Of a DNA stretch of 64,000 bases, positions 10,443-20,064 are shown piece after piece. The DNA lies in assembly GCA_029448655.1 (NCBI GenBank), contig JACCLO010000009.1, positions 2,232,001 to 2,296,000 of the forward strand. The letters run 5' to 3'. Positions within the stretch are counted from its first letter, which is position 1; each line of letters begins with the position of its first letter. The notes under the pieces were generated by a model that saw only the letters and a program-made list of their open reading frames with translations, was not told the DNA's origin and searched no databases. Source of the DNA: Wolfiporia cocos. Taxonomy: Eukaryota; Basidiomycota; Agaricomycetes; Polyporales; Phaeolaceae. Both the position numbers and the translations under genes were made by a program.

Positions 10443-11441
10443 TTAGAACGAATCTGCTGGTACCCCTGGCCTCGCTGTCAAGCTTGGCCCTGGGTTTTTC
10501 TTTCTACAGGGTTCTTTACTAGTTGTCGTGCACCCCTTGCCACTGACAAGTGGCTAAGGGACTCCTTTGGGATCAGGGGGATACAGACACCTTCACTGCA
10601 AAGCTTAGGTCGTCACCAGGACAAGCCACACCGCCTTTTTAGGCAGGAGGTTTCCCTAATCTGGACTTCAGGGTTAAGAGGACGCAGTTCCTTCTGACAA
10701 GAAGGAACTGCATGTGGTTGAGACCCAGGCCACCTCAACGAGTAAGGGTGTTCCGTACAGAGCCCAGACCCTAGCAACCAAGTCCTTTGTGGCTTAGCTG
10801 CCATGGTGACCATCCCCAATGGGGTTTGGTTCAGTGTTCCCCTGTGTGGGTGTGGGAATCTTCCAATGCCGATCCCCAGGTGCAAGGGGCCCGCTTTGCA
10901 TCCTTTGGGAGAAGTGGTGTTGGTGGACCAGTACAATCTGGTCCAGCCATAGGACATGAGCAGTAGCCAATAGTGTAAGCCCTCCGGGCAGCTCGGCATG
11001 CTCAACTGAGAGTTGGAGGGACCCCCCGACACACCTAGGATGGCTAAGTGACCTTTGGGTTACCATTGGACTCAGGAACTGGAGACCCCTCAGTGTCTGT
11101 AGATGGCAAGCCACACTTTTGAAGCGTGGATGGTCAAAGGGTGCAATACCCAGACCACTTCCCTTACTGTTCCTCCGGGCCGGTGGGGCATATCCCAATC
11201 CCAACCATCTGACCCAGGCAGGCCTGGCAGTCAGTGACTCTACCCCAGGAGCAGGCGCCTCTGTCCATCAGGGACATGCGAATATCCCCGGCTTTTGCCA
11301 CTGGGTTTGCGTGCAACATAAGAGTATTGAGCCTGTAGTATACCCTTTAAGTCCTGAAAAGGACCCCACTTTTTAAGCCTTTTTGTTCTTTTTCAACCAC
11401 TGAGAAGTGAAAGTTTCTCATGAAAGTTGTCCTTTCAAGTC
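10443..11441 (+). other. Leader region of element I
   Basis: About 1 kb lies between the 5' LTR and the first ORF. It starts with TTAGAAC, the putative primer-binding region. Open frames here are short and carry no recognisable domain. A comparable 0.6-0.7 kb leader precedes the first ORF of elements III and V. Confidence 0.5.
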
Positions 11442-12317
11442 ATGCCCCACATCTCCAACAAGCGTACCAAAGGCTCTTCCATCGCCCCTTACACCAAGCC
11501 TGCCAAACGCAGCTTGATCGACCGTATTCAGTCACCTCCGGTGGAGGAAAGCCTTACGTACACCCATCCTGTCAAGGATGACTACACCAGGAAGCTCCAC
11601 CTTTGGGAAATTCCCGTACGACTTCCAAAGCATATTGCAGAAGCAGGGAAGCCAAAGCCTCGCCCTCCTAAGCCTGCCCCCTTGACAAAGAGGGTTTGGG
11701 CTGAAGAGGATAAGCTCCGTGCTTCCATCAGCACCATGGAGTTCCAACTCGAGTGCAAGGAACTCAACAAACTCATAACCGTGTGTGATAAGCTGAATAA
11801 GCGAATCGCTGCCAAGAAAGCCAAGCCAACTTCACCGGCCCTTCACGTCCCCGTCCCGGTAGCCGGACCATCCATACCGGCAATTCATTCAACTCTTGAT
11901 CACTCCCTCGTTTTTGGGAAGAAGAAGCCTCTAGCAGCAGCAGACCACGTCATTCCCATGCTAGAAGGCACGCTTACTTGCCTCACTCCTCCCGCCAATC
12001 ACCCGCCCACCTACCCAAACATCAACATGGAACATGACCAGAAGTTCCATCAGATGGTAGTTGAGCTGGAGGATTTGGTAAACAACATTAAGGATAGAGT
12101 GTGGCGAGGGAGAATCACCAACTGGATGTGGAGAATTATGAAGAAGCATTGTAAAGACTTAGGAAGAATTTCGTTCCTAAATTGGCATAACCGGTTAGCG
12201 AGTGTTGTAGCACAAGCAGTAGCTTTAGACATCTCATTTAACTTCGGAGTAGAATCTGACAAGATTCCCGGGCCCTCAACAATTTCGGTCGAAGAGGACT
12301 TACTAGCAATTGTATAG
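11442..12317 (+). CDS. Extra upstream ORF of element I (unknown function)
   Basis: A 291-codon open frame starting MPHISNKRTKGSS is placed between leader and Gag. I do not recognise a domain. The N-terminal third is Lys/Pro-rich (KPKPRPPKPAPLTKR). A helical, charged stretch follows (about residues 90-130), then a Pro-rich linker. The C-terminal part is predicted helical (FHQMVVELEDLVNNIKDRVW) and ends near ISFNFG. Elements III and V have an ORF of similar size in the same place, with weak similarity at the C-terminus. It is intact although the rest of element I is dead, which may be chance. It could be an accessory or Gag-related protein. Confidence 0.6.
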   Translation: MPHISNKRTKGSSIAPYTKPAKRSLIDRIQSPPVEESLTYTHPVKDDYTRKLHLWEIPVRLPKHIAEAGKPKPRPPKPAPLTKRVWAEEDKLRASISTMEFQLECKELNKLITVCDKLNKRIAAKKAKPTSPALHVPVPVAGPSIPAIHSTLDHSLVFGKKKPLAAADHVIPMLEGTLTCLTPPANHPPTYPNINMEHDQKFHQMVVELEDLVNNIKDRVWRGRITNWMWRIMKKHCKDLGRISFLNWHNRLASVVAQAVALDISFNFGVESDKIPGPSTISVEEDLLAIV

Positions 12318-12430
12318 TAGTAATACTATCATCTTTAACTCTGACAAGAGTGCTAGTAATGAAAGTGGCAACTTTCTACCCTTTTTCTAAGAAAAATCCT
12401 AAGAAGAATAAACTAACCATCTCGTACAGC

Positions 12431-14854
12431 ATGTCTTCTAACACATCCTCCTCAAACGTCCCCCTTGCTTGCCACTCTCTGCATCTGAGAGCACAGCAGG
12501 TGGACCGAGACCAAGAGGTTCCCAGAGAATCTGAGGAACCCGGAAACATTGAGGTCCATCTTCCTCCAGTCGAGGAAGAAGCCCCCATCGTGGAGGACCC
12601 CACCAGCCCTTTGGGAAGTTGGGCTCCCTCTCCAATTCCAGGATACCCCCAGGTGGTACACACACGTCCCCTGGGACCCTACCAACCCCCGGCCCTCGAA
12701 TTCATTGCACCCGCACTCAGGGACATGGCCGCTATTGAGCAGATGCTCACAACTCAGCTCCCTGAAGCCGCCCACCCACACATCCAACCGGATGTGCACG
12801 GGACCATCATGAACACCACCTGGCAACACCAGGCAGCCATATCCTTCGATATGGATGAAATTTTGGAAAGGGCTCTCCAAGGCCACCTCTCACGGATCCA
12901 CACCAAAGTGGATCAACTCATCACCCAGGTTGAAATGGTGGAACAGATGGTGGAAGACAAGTCCCAGAGCCTGAAGGTTCAGGTCCTGGAAGAAATGATT
13001 GGTCTCGAAAAACAGCTTCTAAAAGATTATCAGGAAAAAATAGAGGCCCTGGAAGAACGCTTCCAAGAAAAACTGGACGATTTGGAAGACATGTTTGCAT
13101 GGTGGGTCAAGACATACAAAGATCAACTAGATGCCCAGGAATCCCATCCGTCCAACACCTCCGCAGCCCGAACCCGGGCAGCGCAAGCTGCTGCAGCTGC
13201 CCAAGCCACTGCTGCTGCGGCTCCCCAGGTACAACCACCAGCTCCTTTCGCAAACGTCAAGATTCCCTCACCCCCCAAATTCTCAGGGTCATCTGGCAAG
13301 GTGACCACCCAGGAATGGGTCGAGAAAATGGGGTTGTACTTCGGCACCCTCCATGTCTATGACAATCACAACCGGATCACCCAGGTGCTCTTCCGTGTAA
13401 CCAGAGACGCTGTCACAGACTTACCAGTCTGTGCGACCCTGGCTACAGGGGAACCCTCCTCCACAAGTCCATGACGACGCCCAACGTCGTACTCATAGGA
13501 CAACCCCCGGTGAACTCATAGGTCCATCCCGTAGGTGCCCAGCCACCGAAGGTCCCCAGACGGCGGAAGACGCAGTCACAGACAAGGAAGAGAAGATGAG
13601 GCCCCGGGCCAGCAGCAACGCAGACTGATGGTAAGAGAGGAGCTTGTGCTCAATGACAAGAATCCTAAAGATGGGGAGTAAGCCCCATCTTGTCGTATCT
13701 TATATACATGTGTGGAGAAGCGGAGCGGGCTACCCTAAAGTCATGGCCTGTGCGCATGTAACTATGAGTGACCGTGATGCTACGCTACATGTGATACTTG
13801 ATGTGACCATCACGTGTCCGTATGAGGAGGCGCGCGCTACCCTACAGCGCTAACCAACAGGTCAGGTGATCTATATACTCTGAGTGCAACGTGGAGGTAA
13901 CTAAGGAGTAGCGGAGCGGCGTACGCCTAGCGCCGCCCATACAACCTATAGTGAGGGACATACAGTAGCCCCCTGGGCATATCCGTGACAGACGCCTACA
14001 AGTTCCTGTCGCCTCTTATCAAGAAGGCAGGGAATGGTGAACCACTCGTGTTGTGGGAGGACTTCACGAAGTCCATATCGGCACAATATGGGAAAATGAC
14101 GGACAAGGAAATTGCGAAGAAGGAGATCCGTGGCTACTACAGTGACAAGGGAAAGAAACTCACGGAAGAAAACTACTGCGAGCGTTTCCGCACCCTAAGC
14201 CACCTCACAGAAATGGAAAATGGTACCTTGGTCTGGGAATTCACGGAGACCCTCCCCAAGAAGGTTAAGGACACTCTCAACGTCCTTAGAAAGACACCAT
14301 TCTTCAAGGCTCCCACGGAAATTGAAGCTCTGATCGAACTCGCGCTGGAACTCTACCAGCAGGCCTACCCCGACAAGATCAAAGGTAGCATCTTTGATAA
14401 GCCGTCTAAGAAGCCCGAGGAGGAAGAGACATTGGCGTCCACTTCTGCAAAGAAGAAAGACAAAGGAAAGGCCCCCGTGAAGCATGACAATAAGCCCGCT
14501 GACCCATGCACCTACTGCAAGCAAACAGGATACGGTCACATGAATTGCCCCAAGCTTAAGGCAGACAAGGTGGCTGGGACTTTCGTCCCATATGCGGAAT
14601 GGGTAAGAAGGGAAAACGAGGCAAAGGCAAAAGCCCATGCTCCGGTACCTTCTGGAAGTGGGAAGGGACAGTCTTCTGGCAAGAAGATGTACTCGGCGCC
14701 CCCAGCAGATGGCAAGACATATCAAGCCCGTACAATCTGGGAAGAAGTCGCAACTGATGCAAGTTCTTCCACAGCCACTGCCCCGGTCCCTGCAACTGTC
14801 GGAACTATCCAGGTTCCCCTCACCCCAACCATGCATCTCGAAGATGTTTTGTAA
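12431..14854 (+). pseudogene. gag: Gag of element I, split by a solo LTR
   Basis: Gag forms the cytoplasmic particle that packages the element RNA. The frame starts MSSNTSSSNVPLACHSL. Residues 140-250 are a long coiled-coil-like segment (EEMIGLEKQLLKDYQEKIEA), followed by an Ala-rich linker and a retrotransposon Gag core (IPSPPKFSGSSGKVTTQEWV). At codon RDA the solo LTR 13411-13990 intervenes; after it the frame resumes with YKFLSPLIKK. The distal part is Lys-rich and has a zinc-knuckle-like CTYCKQTGYGHMNC, whose spacing is not the standard CX2CX4HX4C. The product ends HLEDVL, shorter than Gag of element III, so the 3' end may also be eroded. No other stop was noticed inside the core. Confidence 0.8.
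13411..13990. repeat. Solo LTR, family G, in gag of element I
   Basis: The 580-bp segment starts TGTCACAGACTTACC and ends CATATCCGTGACA, flanked by the perfect duplication GACGC (13406-13410 and 13991-13995). Excising it and one target copy restores the Gag reading frame. Confidence 0.88.
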
Positions 14855-15139
14855 TGAGCACACCAGCCCCAAAGAGGCAGGGAGTGCACAGCACCCTGAG
14901 AAAGCGCACCTTGATGAAGAGGCAGTACAAAAAAACCCCTGCTTGTGGGAAGCAGCGTGGGTTTCTTATCATTACACGGTGTCCACACTCGGTATATTTG
15001 GTACTTCACCCATGGATTACACTCAGAGGACATGGACATTAGTAGATAATGCACCTCCTGTAAAAAATATGTACCCTGACCCAATGGCTATAAAGTTCTT
15101 TTCATTATTTAACAAACACGGAAATGATGCCTGAGACGA

Positions 15140-16953
15140 CAATAAGTCTTTCCAGATTGAAATCGAACTATGGGTATATGGGAAACAAGTAAACGCCGTG
15201 GCTTTAATCAACAGCGGTGCCAGCATAAGCGTAATCGATAAAAAAACTGGTCCAGGAATAAAAGTTAGTCACAAGCAAACTTCGCGCACCACTGGAAATC
15301 AGAAATGCAGATGGATCCCGCAATTCAGCAGGATCAATCAATTACGGAGTGAAATCTTATCTGGTACATGAGGAACACAAAAGCACTGAATTCCTGTATG
15401 TAATGGATGTACAGAATGCGGATGTGATCCTTGGATATGATTGGTTCCAGAAGCACAACCCTGACTTCAATTGGTCAGAGGGTACCTTCAAGTACTGGTG
15501 CACGGAACAATGTAAGCATGGCAAGCGAGTATGTATCTCTGAGGAATAAGATGAAGTAGAACCATGCGACATCTATCAGGTCATCACCAACTGGCCAATC
15601 GATTTCCTAGGACTTCCTGAACAGAACAGGAAAACCCATTCGTATCTTGGGTTAACACCCTCGACGAAGGAAGTGAAATTCTGATAAGTGCCATCGAATC
15701 AGTCTTGGAAAAGGCTGACGATGAGTTCCTAATGGATGAAGACCTCCAGAAATGGAAGTCACTGGTTCTGGAGGAATACCAGGAATTTGGTCCAACAGTA
15801 TTCTCTCAACGCACATCCGAAAGAATGCCTGAACGGAAACCATATGATCACGCCATTGACTTCCCTGATGACATAGTGCTCCCACTGGTGCCAAAAGCAT
15901 ACAAATGTCACCACAGGAAGCAAACTCACTTGACCAATGGATTCAGGAAGAACTGAGAAAGGGCTACATAGGGAATCCAAGAGTCCGGTCGCGAGTCCCG
16001 TCTTTTTTGTACCAAAGAAGGACGGTGGTGCATGCATGGTCGTTGATTACCGAAAAATCAATGACATTACAATCAAGAACAGGTACCCTCTCCCATGCAT
16101 AGACGAGCTTATCGATAAGCTTAGTCAAGCCTCGATATTCACTAAGCTCGACTTGTGGTGGGGATACAACAACGTTCGTATTAAAGAGGGAGATGAATGG
16201 AAAACCGCATTCATTACGCCTAGCGGCCTGTATGAAGCAGTAGTCATGTATTTTGGCTTCTGTAACACACTGGCCACATTCCAACACATGATGAATGATA
16301 TCCTAGGTGACCTAATCCGTGAAGGAAAGGTCATTGTTTACCTAGACAATATCCTCATTTTTGGGAATGACTTGATTGAACACTGAAAGGTGGTAAAAGA
16401 AGTATTACAACGGCTACAAGATAACGACCTCTTCACTAAGCCAGAAAAGTGCTTCTTCGAACAAAGCAGCATCAAATACCTAGGGATGATAATCTCTAAG
16501 GGAAAAGTCGAAATGGATCAAAAGAAGGTTTCAGCAGTTCTGGACTGGCCCACACCTGCCAAGGTGGGGGGTGTGCAAGCATTCATTTGGTTAGTGAACT
16601 ACTATCAAAGATTCGTCAAGGACTTCTCTAAGATAGTGAAACCACTTACCAAAAAGAATGTCTCCTGGCAATGGGGAGAAGTGCAGGAAAAGGCTTTTAA
16701 TACATTAAAAGAAGCCTTCACCACCACACCGATCCTTCGGATCCCAGACATGGAATCCCCTTTCCGTGTAGAAGCAGACACTTCTGATTTTGCAACCGGC
16801 GCTGTCTTGTCACAACTCTCCCCAGAAGACAGATTATGGCACCCAGTAGCATTCTATTCGAAATCTCTTTCTGCTCCTGAGCGGAACTACAAGATTTACG
16901 ATAAAGAATTGCTCACAATAATACGTGCACTGGAAGAATGGAGACACTGTTTG
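15140..16953 (+). pseudogene. pol: Pol of element I, first part (PR, RT, start of RNase H)
   Basis: The protease reads ALINSGASISVID, with Asn where Asp is expected in the catalytic D-S/T-G triad. A frameshift follows near 15245. RT runs about 15700-16600 and is broken by frameshifts near 15905 and 15960-15990 and by a TGA after DLIEH (16384-16386). Its catalytic box is YLDN (16339-16350) instead of YLDD. RNase H starts VEADTSDFATGAV, and the frame is cut after EEWRHCL by element III with target duplication GTTTG. The leading bases (14855-15140) have no open frame, though short matches to the start of the element V pol frame can be read. This Pol is certainly inactive. Confidence 0.88.
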
Positions 16954-17493
16954 TGACGCAGACTTACTTATTGAGTGTTGAAGCGGTGTTGGACGAGTAA
17001 CAAAGCTTATAAGCAGAGGTTTGATAGGCTACTAGCTTGGGGGGCTAATAGCAGTAGTCGATAGAAGAACTAGTCTGAGTCCTAAGCGACTCAGAGTACA
17101 GTATATATACATGTCTAGTAGGACCTCTAATACAGTGTGCGGGACCAATGGGACCGCAGGTAGGACTATTGATACAAGGGCAGGACCCCTGGTACTGGGT
17201 ATGAGTAATATGCCGGTTGGGCATTGTCATCGTGCTGACGCGCGATGAGTAAGAACTCGTGATGAGTCTTGTGACGTGAAAGTCTGTCTACGATGAAGAT
17301 AAGATGACAGAGAGTTGCTATCTCAGATAGGATAAAGATAAGATCGGTAACGGGAACCGGAGCCGTACATGTGACGTGTAGGTTAATACAACTATATGAA
17401 CTAGGAACTTATAGTGAGACAATTGCGTAGGAATTGTAGAACGTTAGGGAAAAATAGGGAAAAATAAGCGTTAGCTTAGGAAAATCTGTGACA
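16954..17493 (-). repeat. 3' LTR of element III (family D)
   Basis: In minus orientation it begins TGTCACAGATTTTCCTAAGC and ends GTCTGCGTCA. The purine-rich GAAGCGGGGGTAA just outside it (17494-17507 region) is the likely polypurine tract. A TATATATAC motif is at about 17101-17109. Confidence 0.92.
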
Positions 17494-17575
17494 TTACCCC
17501 CGCTTCAGATTTCAGCGTCCTCGATGAAAGTAGAGTTTGTACTAGAGCCCAATAAAGGGTTAGGTTTTGTGTGTT

Positions 17576-17736
17576 CTACTTGCCCGTGCTGCCAAATCCC
17601 TGTGTACCTCGTGCTCCTTGGTGCTCGTGTTGCTTTTCGTATGTCTTTAGGCTACCGTGATGAATCTCTGGATGAGATTGTTGGTGTACTAGTAGTTGGG
17701 CCACTTTGTCTTGTGGCTTGACTTCGTAGGCTTCTT
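17576..17736 (-). pseudogene. dUTPase C-terminal remnant of element III
   Basis: Read on the minus strand in a frame other than pol, the sequence gives EAYEVKPQDKVAQLLVHQ (motif 4 region) and RGTQGFGSTGK before a stop (17576-17578), which is dUTPase motif 5. It lines up with the end of the element V protein (DPYQVRKGDRITQLIC ... RGTQGFGSMGR). Motifs 1-3 are gone. The remnant shows that the intact parent of element III had a dUTPase at the Pol C-terminus. Confidence 0.85.
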
Positions 17737-20064
17737 GAATTCTCTGGGACCTGATGAGAGTAAGGCCTGGTAGTCCTTTGTTATCTTCTCATCTCGTAGT
17801 GCTAGGCGGATTGTCTCTAGGAGGGACGTCTCTTGAGAAGGATTATTCTCTGATTGATGAGAGGCCTCGACTGCTCGGACGGCAAATTCCGTAGCGAAAA
17901 ATTCTGGTTTCAGAAGTATCTGATCCCTGTTGTCGAGTTCCACCCCCTCTTCATGATCTGGACGCCTGGACAGAGGGTCTGCCATTAGCATTGTTTTCCC
18001 TGGTTTGTGATACAACTTGAAGTTGAATCGGGTGAGGTATAAGGCCCATCGTGCCTGTCTGCGTGTGAGTTTCTGCACAGTTTTGAAATAGGTCAGGTTT
18101 GCGTGATCTGTCCATATTTCAAATTCCAGTTTGTGACCTTCGAGATAATGTCGCCATTCTTCGAGACTTCGAATGATGGCTAGGAGTTCCTTATCATATA
18201 TCTCGTAATTCCGTTCAGGTGCTGACATTGTCTTAGAATAAAATGCTACTGGGTGGTACTTCTTATCAGAAGGGTCCAGTTGCGATAAGACTGCGCCTGT
18301 CGCGAAGTCCGATGCGTCGGACTCGATACGGAATGGTTGGTCTTGGTCTGGTATGCGTAAAATCGGAGCGCTCGTGAAAGCCCTTTTTAGGGTTTCGAAC
18401 GCTTGGTTCTCCTTGTCACCCCAGGTCCATTTCTGGTCCTTTTTGGTGAGCTGAGTGAGGGGTCGGGCTAGCCGTGAGAAGTCCTGGATAAACCTTCTAT
18501 AGAAGTTGGCAAATCCTAGGAAAGCTTGGACTTCTTTAACCTTTCGAGGTTGCGGCCAGTCTTGTACTCCTGAGTACTTCTTTGGGTCCATCTCGATTTT
18601 ATTTTTCGAAATGATGAGTCCGAGATATTCAATCGAACTCTGCTCAAAGAAGCATTTCTCTGGCTTGGCAAAGAGATCGCAGTCCTGGAGTCTTTTTAGG
18701 ACTCCTTTTACAATGGCGCGATGCTCTTTCAAGTCGTTCCCAAATATGAGAATGTCGTCTAGGTAAACGATAACCTTGCCGGTTCTAATGAAGTCGGCTA
18801 AGACGTCATTCATCATTGCCTGGAATGTGCCGGGTGCGTTACAGAAACCGAAGTACATAACCGTTGCTTCGTAGAGACCGCGATGTGTAATAAACGCGGT
18901 CTTCCATCCGTCGCCTTCCTTGATTCGCACATTGTTGTATCCCCACCTAAGGTCTATTTTTGTAAAAATAGAGGCGGAGGATAGCTGATCGATTAGATCT
19001 GATATGCGAGGAATCGGGTATTTGTTCTGTACTGTTATTTCATTCAGTTTCCTGTAGTCGACTACCATTCTTAGGCCTCCATCTTTCTTTTTTACGAAAA
19101 AGACGGGGCTGGCGAAAGGGGATTGACTTGGTTGGATGTAGCCTTTGCGGAGTTCTTCGTCGATCCACTCATCTAGAGAGTTCCGTTCTGCAGGTGCCAT
19201 AGGATATGGCTTGGCGGCTTTTGGATAGGTCGCGCCTTCTTTGATATCGATGGCGTGATCATATTCCTTTCGCGTGGGCATCCTGTCGGATGCTTTGTGC
19301 GAAAATACCGTGGGTCCGAATTCCTGATACTCCTTGGGAACTAGTTCTTGCCATTTTTCGGATGGTTCGAAACTAGTTTCCGTCTCTTTGTCAAGAGACA
19401 GTATCTCCGTAACCAGTTCAGCCAGTAAGGCTTCGTCCGTGTCGTCTAGAGTTTGTATCCAGTTGACAAACGGATTCGTTGGGTCTTCCTTTCCTATTTC
19501 GTCATAAGGAAGTTCCCAGAGGTAGTGTTCCTCTTCGCCGAGCTCCGCGTGCTCTTCGTGCGATGGCCCTGTCGGGCGTTTCCTAGCGTGGATGCATTTT
19601 CCTGCTTCCATACATCGACTGTAATCCATTTTACCCTCCTTCCAATCGAAGTGTGGGTTATGTTTTACTAGCCAGTCGTGTCCCAAGATTATCTCCTGCT
19701 TTCCTAGATCCATTACGTAGAATCTAATGGTTTCCTTGTGGTCCCCATGTTGGACGTAAGCTTTGACTTGTTTGTCAATGCTTCCTGCGGAGTTGTAGCT
19801 GCCGTCTGCGTTTCTTACAGTGATAGGCGGTTCAGCTGGACTGACTAATAGTCGGTGTTTTTCAATGAAACTGGTGTCTATTACGCTTATTGACGCTCCA
19901 GAGTCGATGAGTGCTTGGGCTTGCATGGATGTTCCATATACCCAGAGAGTAACGTCGATGCTGAATGAAGCAGACGTATCACGCGCGTTATTATGATAAA
20001 TATTTTTTATACTCTCTGTCGCGGTGGTATTACATGATTGGGTCGTACATGAGCAAGCTTTCAC
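17689..20064 (-). CDS. pol: Pol of element III (PR, RT, RNase H; integrase lost)
   Basis: The 791-codon open frame gives an aspartic protease (ALIDSGASISVID, Asp54), a reverse transcriptase with intact YLDD (residues 434-437; 18754-18765) and an RNase H domain (DASDFATGAVLSQL, IYDKELLAIIRSLEEWRHYL, WTDHANLTYF). It then runs into the spacer before the integrase (SSGPREFKK). At about 17726-17736 the sequence jumps to the dUTPase tail; pol reads out of frame and stops after KTKWPNY. No integrase or chromodomain follows. The frame starts with GTG at 20064, overlapping the gag stop; fusion through a -1 frameshift is the likelier way to express it. All catalytic residues I can see before the deletion are intact. 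Confidence 0.9.
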   Translation of the reverse strand: MKACSCTTQSCNTTATESIKNIYHNNARDTSASFSIDVTLWVYGTSMQAQALIDSGASISVIDTSFIEKHRLLVSPAEPPITVRNADGSYNSAGSIDKQVKAYVQHGDHKETIRFYVMDLGKQEIILGHDWLVKHNPHFDWKEGKMDYSRCMEAGKCIHARKRPTGPSHEEHAELGEEEHYLWELPYDEIGKEDPTNPFVNWIQTLDDTDEALLAELVTEILSLDKETETSFEPSEKWQELVPKEYQEFGPTVFSHKASDRMPTRKEYDHAIDIKEGATYPKAAKPYPMAPAERNSLDEWIDEELRKGYIQPSQSPFASPVFFVKKKDGGLRMVVDYRKLNEITVQNKYPIPRISDLIDQLSSASIFTKIDLRWGYNNVRIKEGDGWKTAFITHRGLYEATVMYFGFCNAPGTFQAMMNDVLADFIRTGKVIVYLDDILIFGNDLKEHRAIVKGVLKRLQDCDLFAKPEKCFFEQSSIEYLGLIISKNKIEMDPKKYSGVQDWPQPRKVKEVQAFLGFANFYRRFIQDFSRLARPLTQLTKKDQKWTWGDKENQAFETLKRAFTSAPILRIPDQDQPFRIESDASDFATGAVLSQLDPSDKKYHPVAFYSKTMSAPERNYEIYDKELLAIIRSLEEWRHYLEGHKLEFEIWTDHANLTYFKTVQKLTRRQARWALYLTRFNFKLYHKPGKTMLMADPLSRRPDHEEGVELDNRDQILLKPEFFATEFAVRAVEASHQSENNPSQETSLLETIRLALRDEKITKDYQALLSSGPREFKKPTKSSHKTKWPNY

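Noticed and set aside
10437..11376. Frames of 85-139 codons in the element I leader
   Set aside because: They overlap on both strands, lack homology to Gag or Pol and do not recur in elements III or V.
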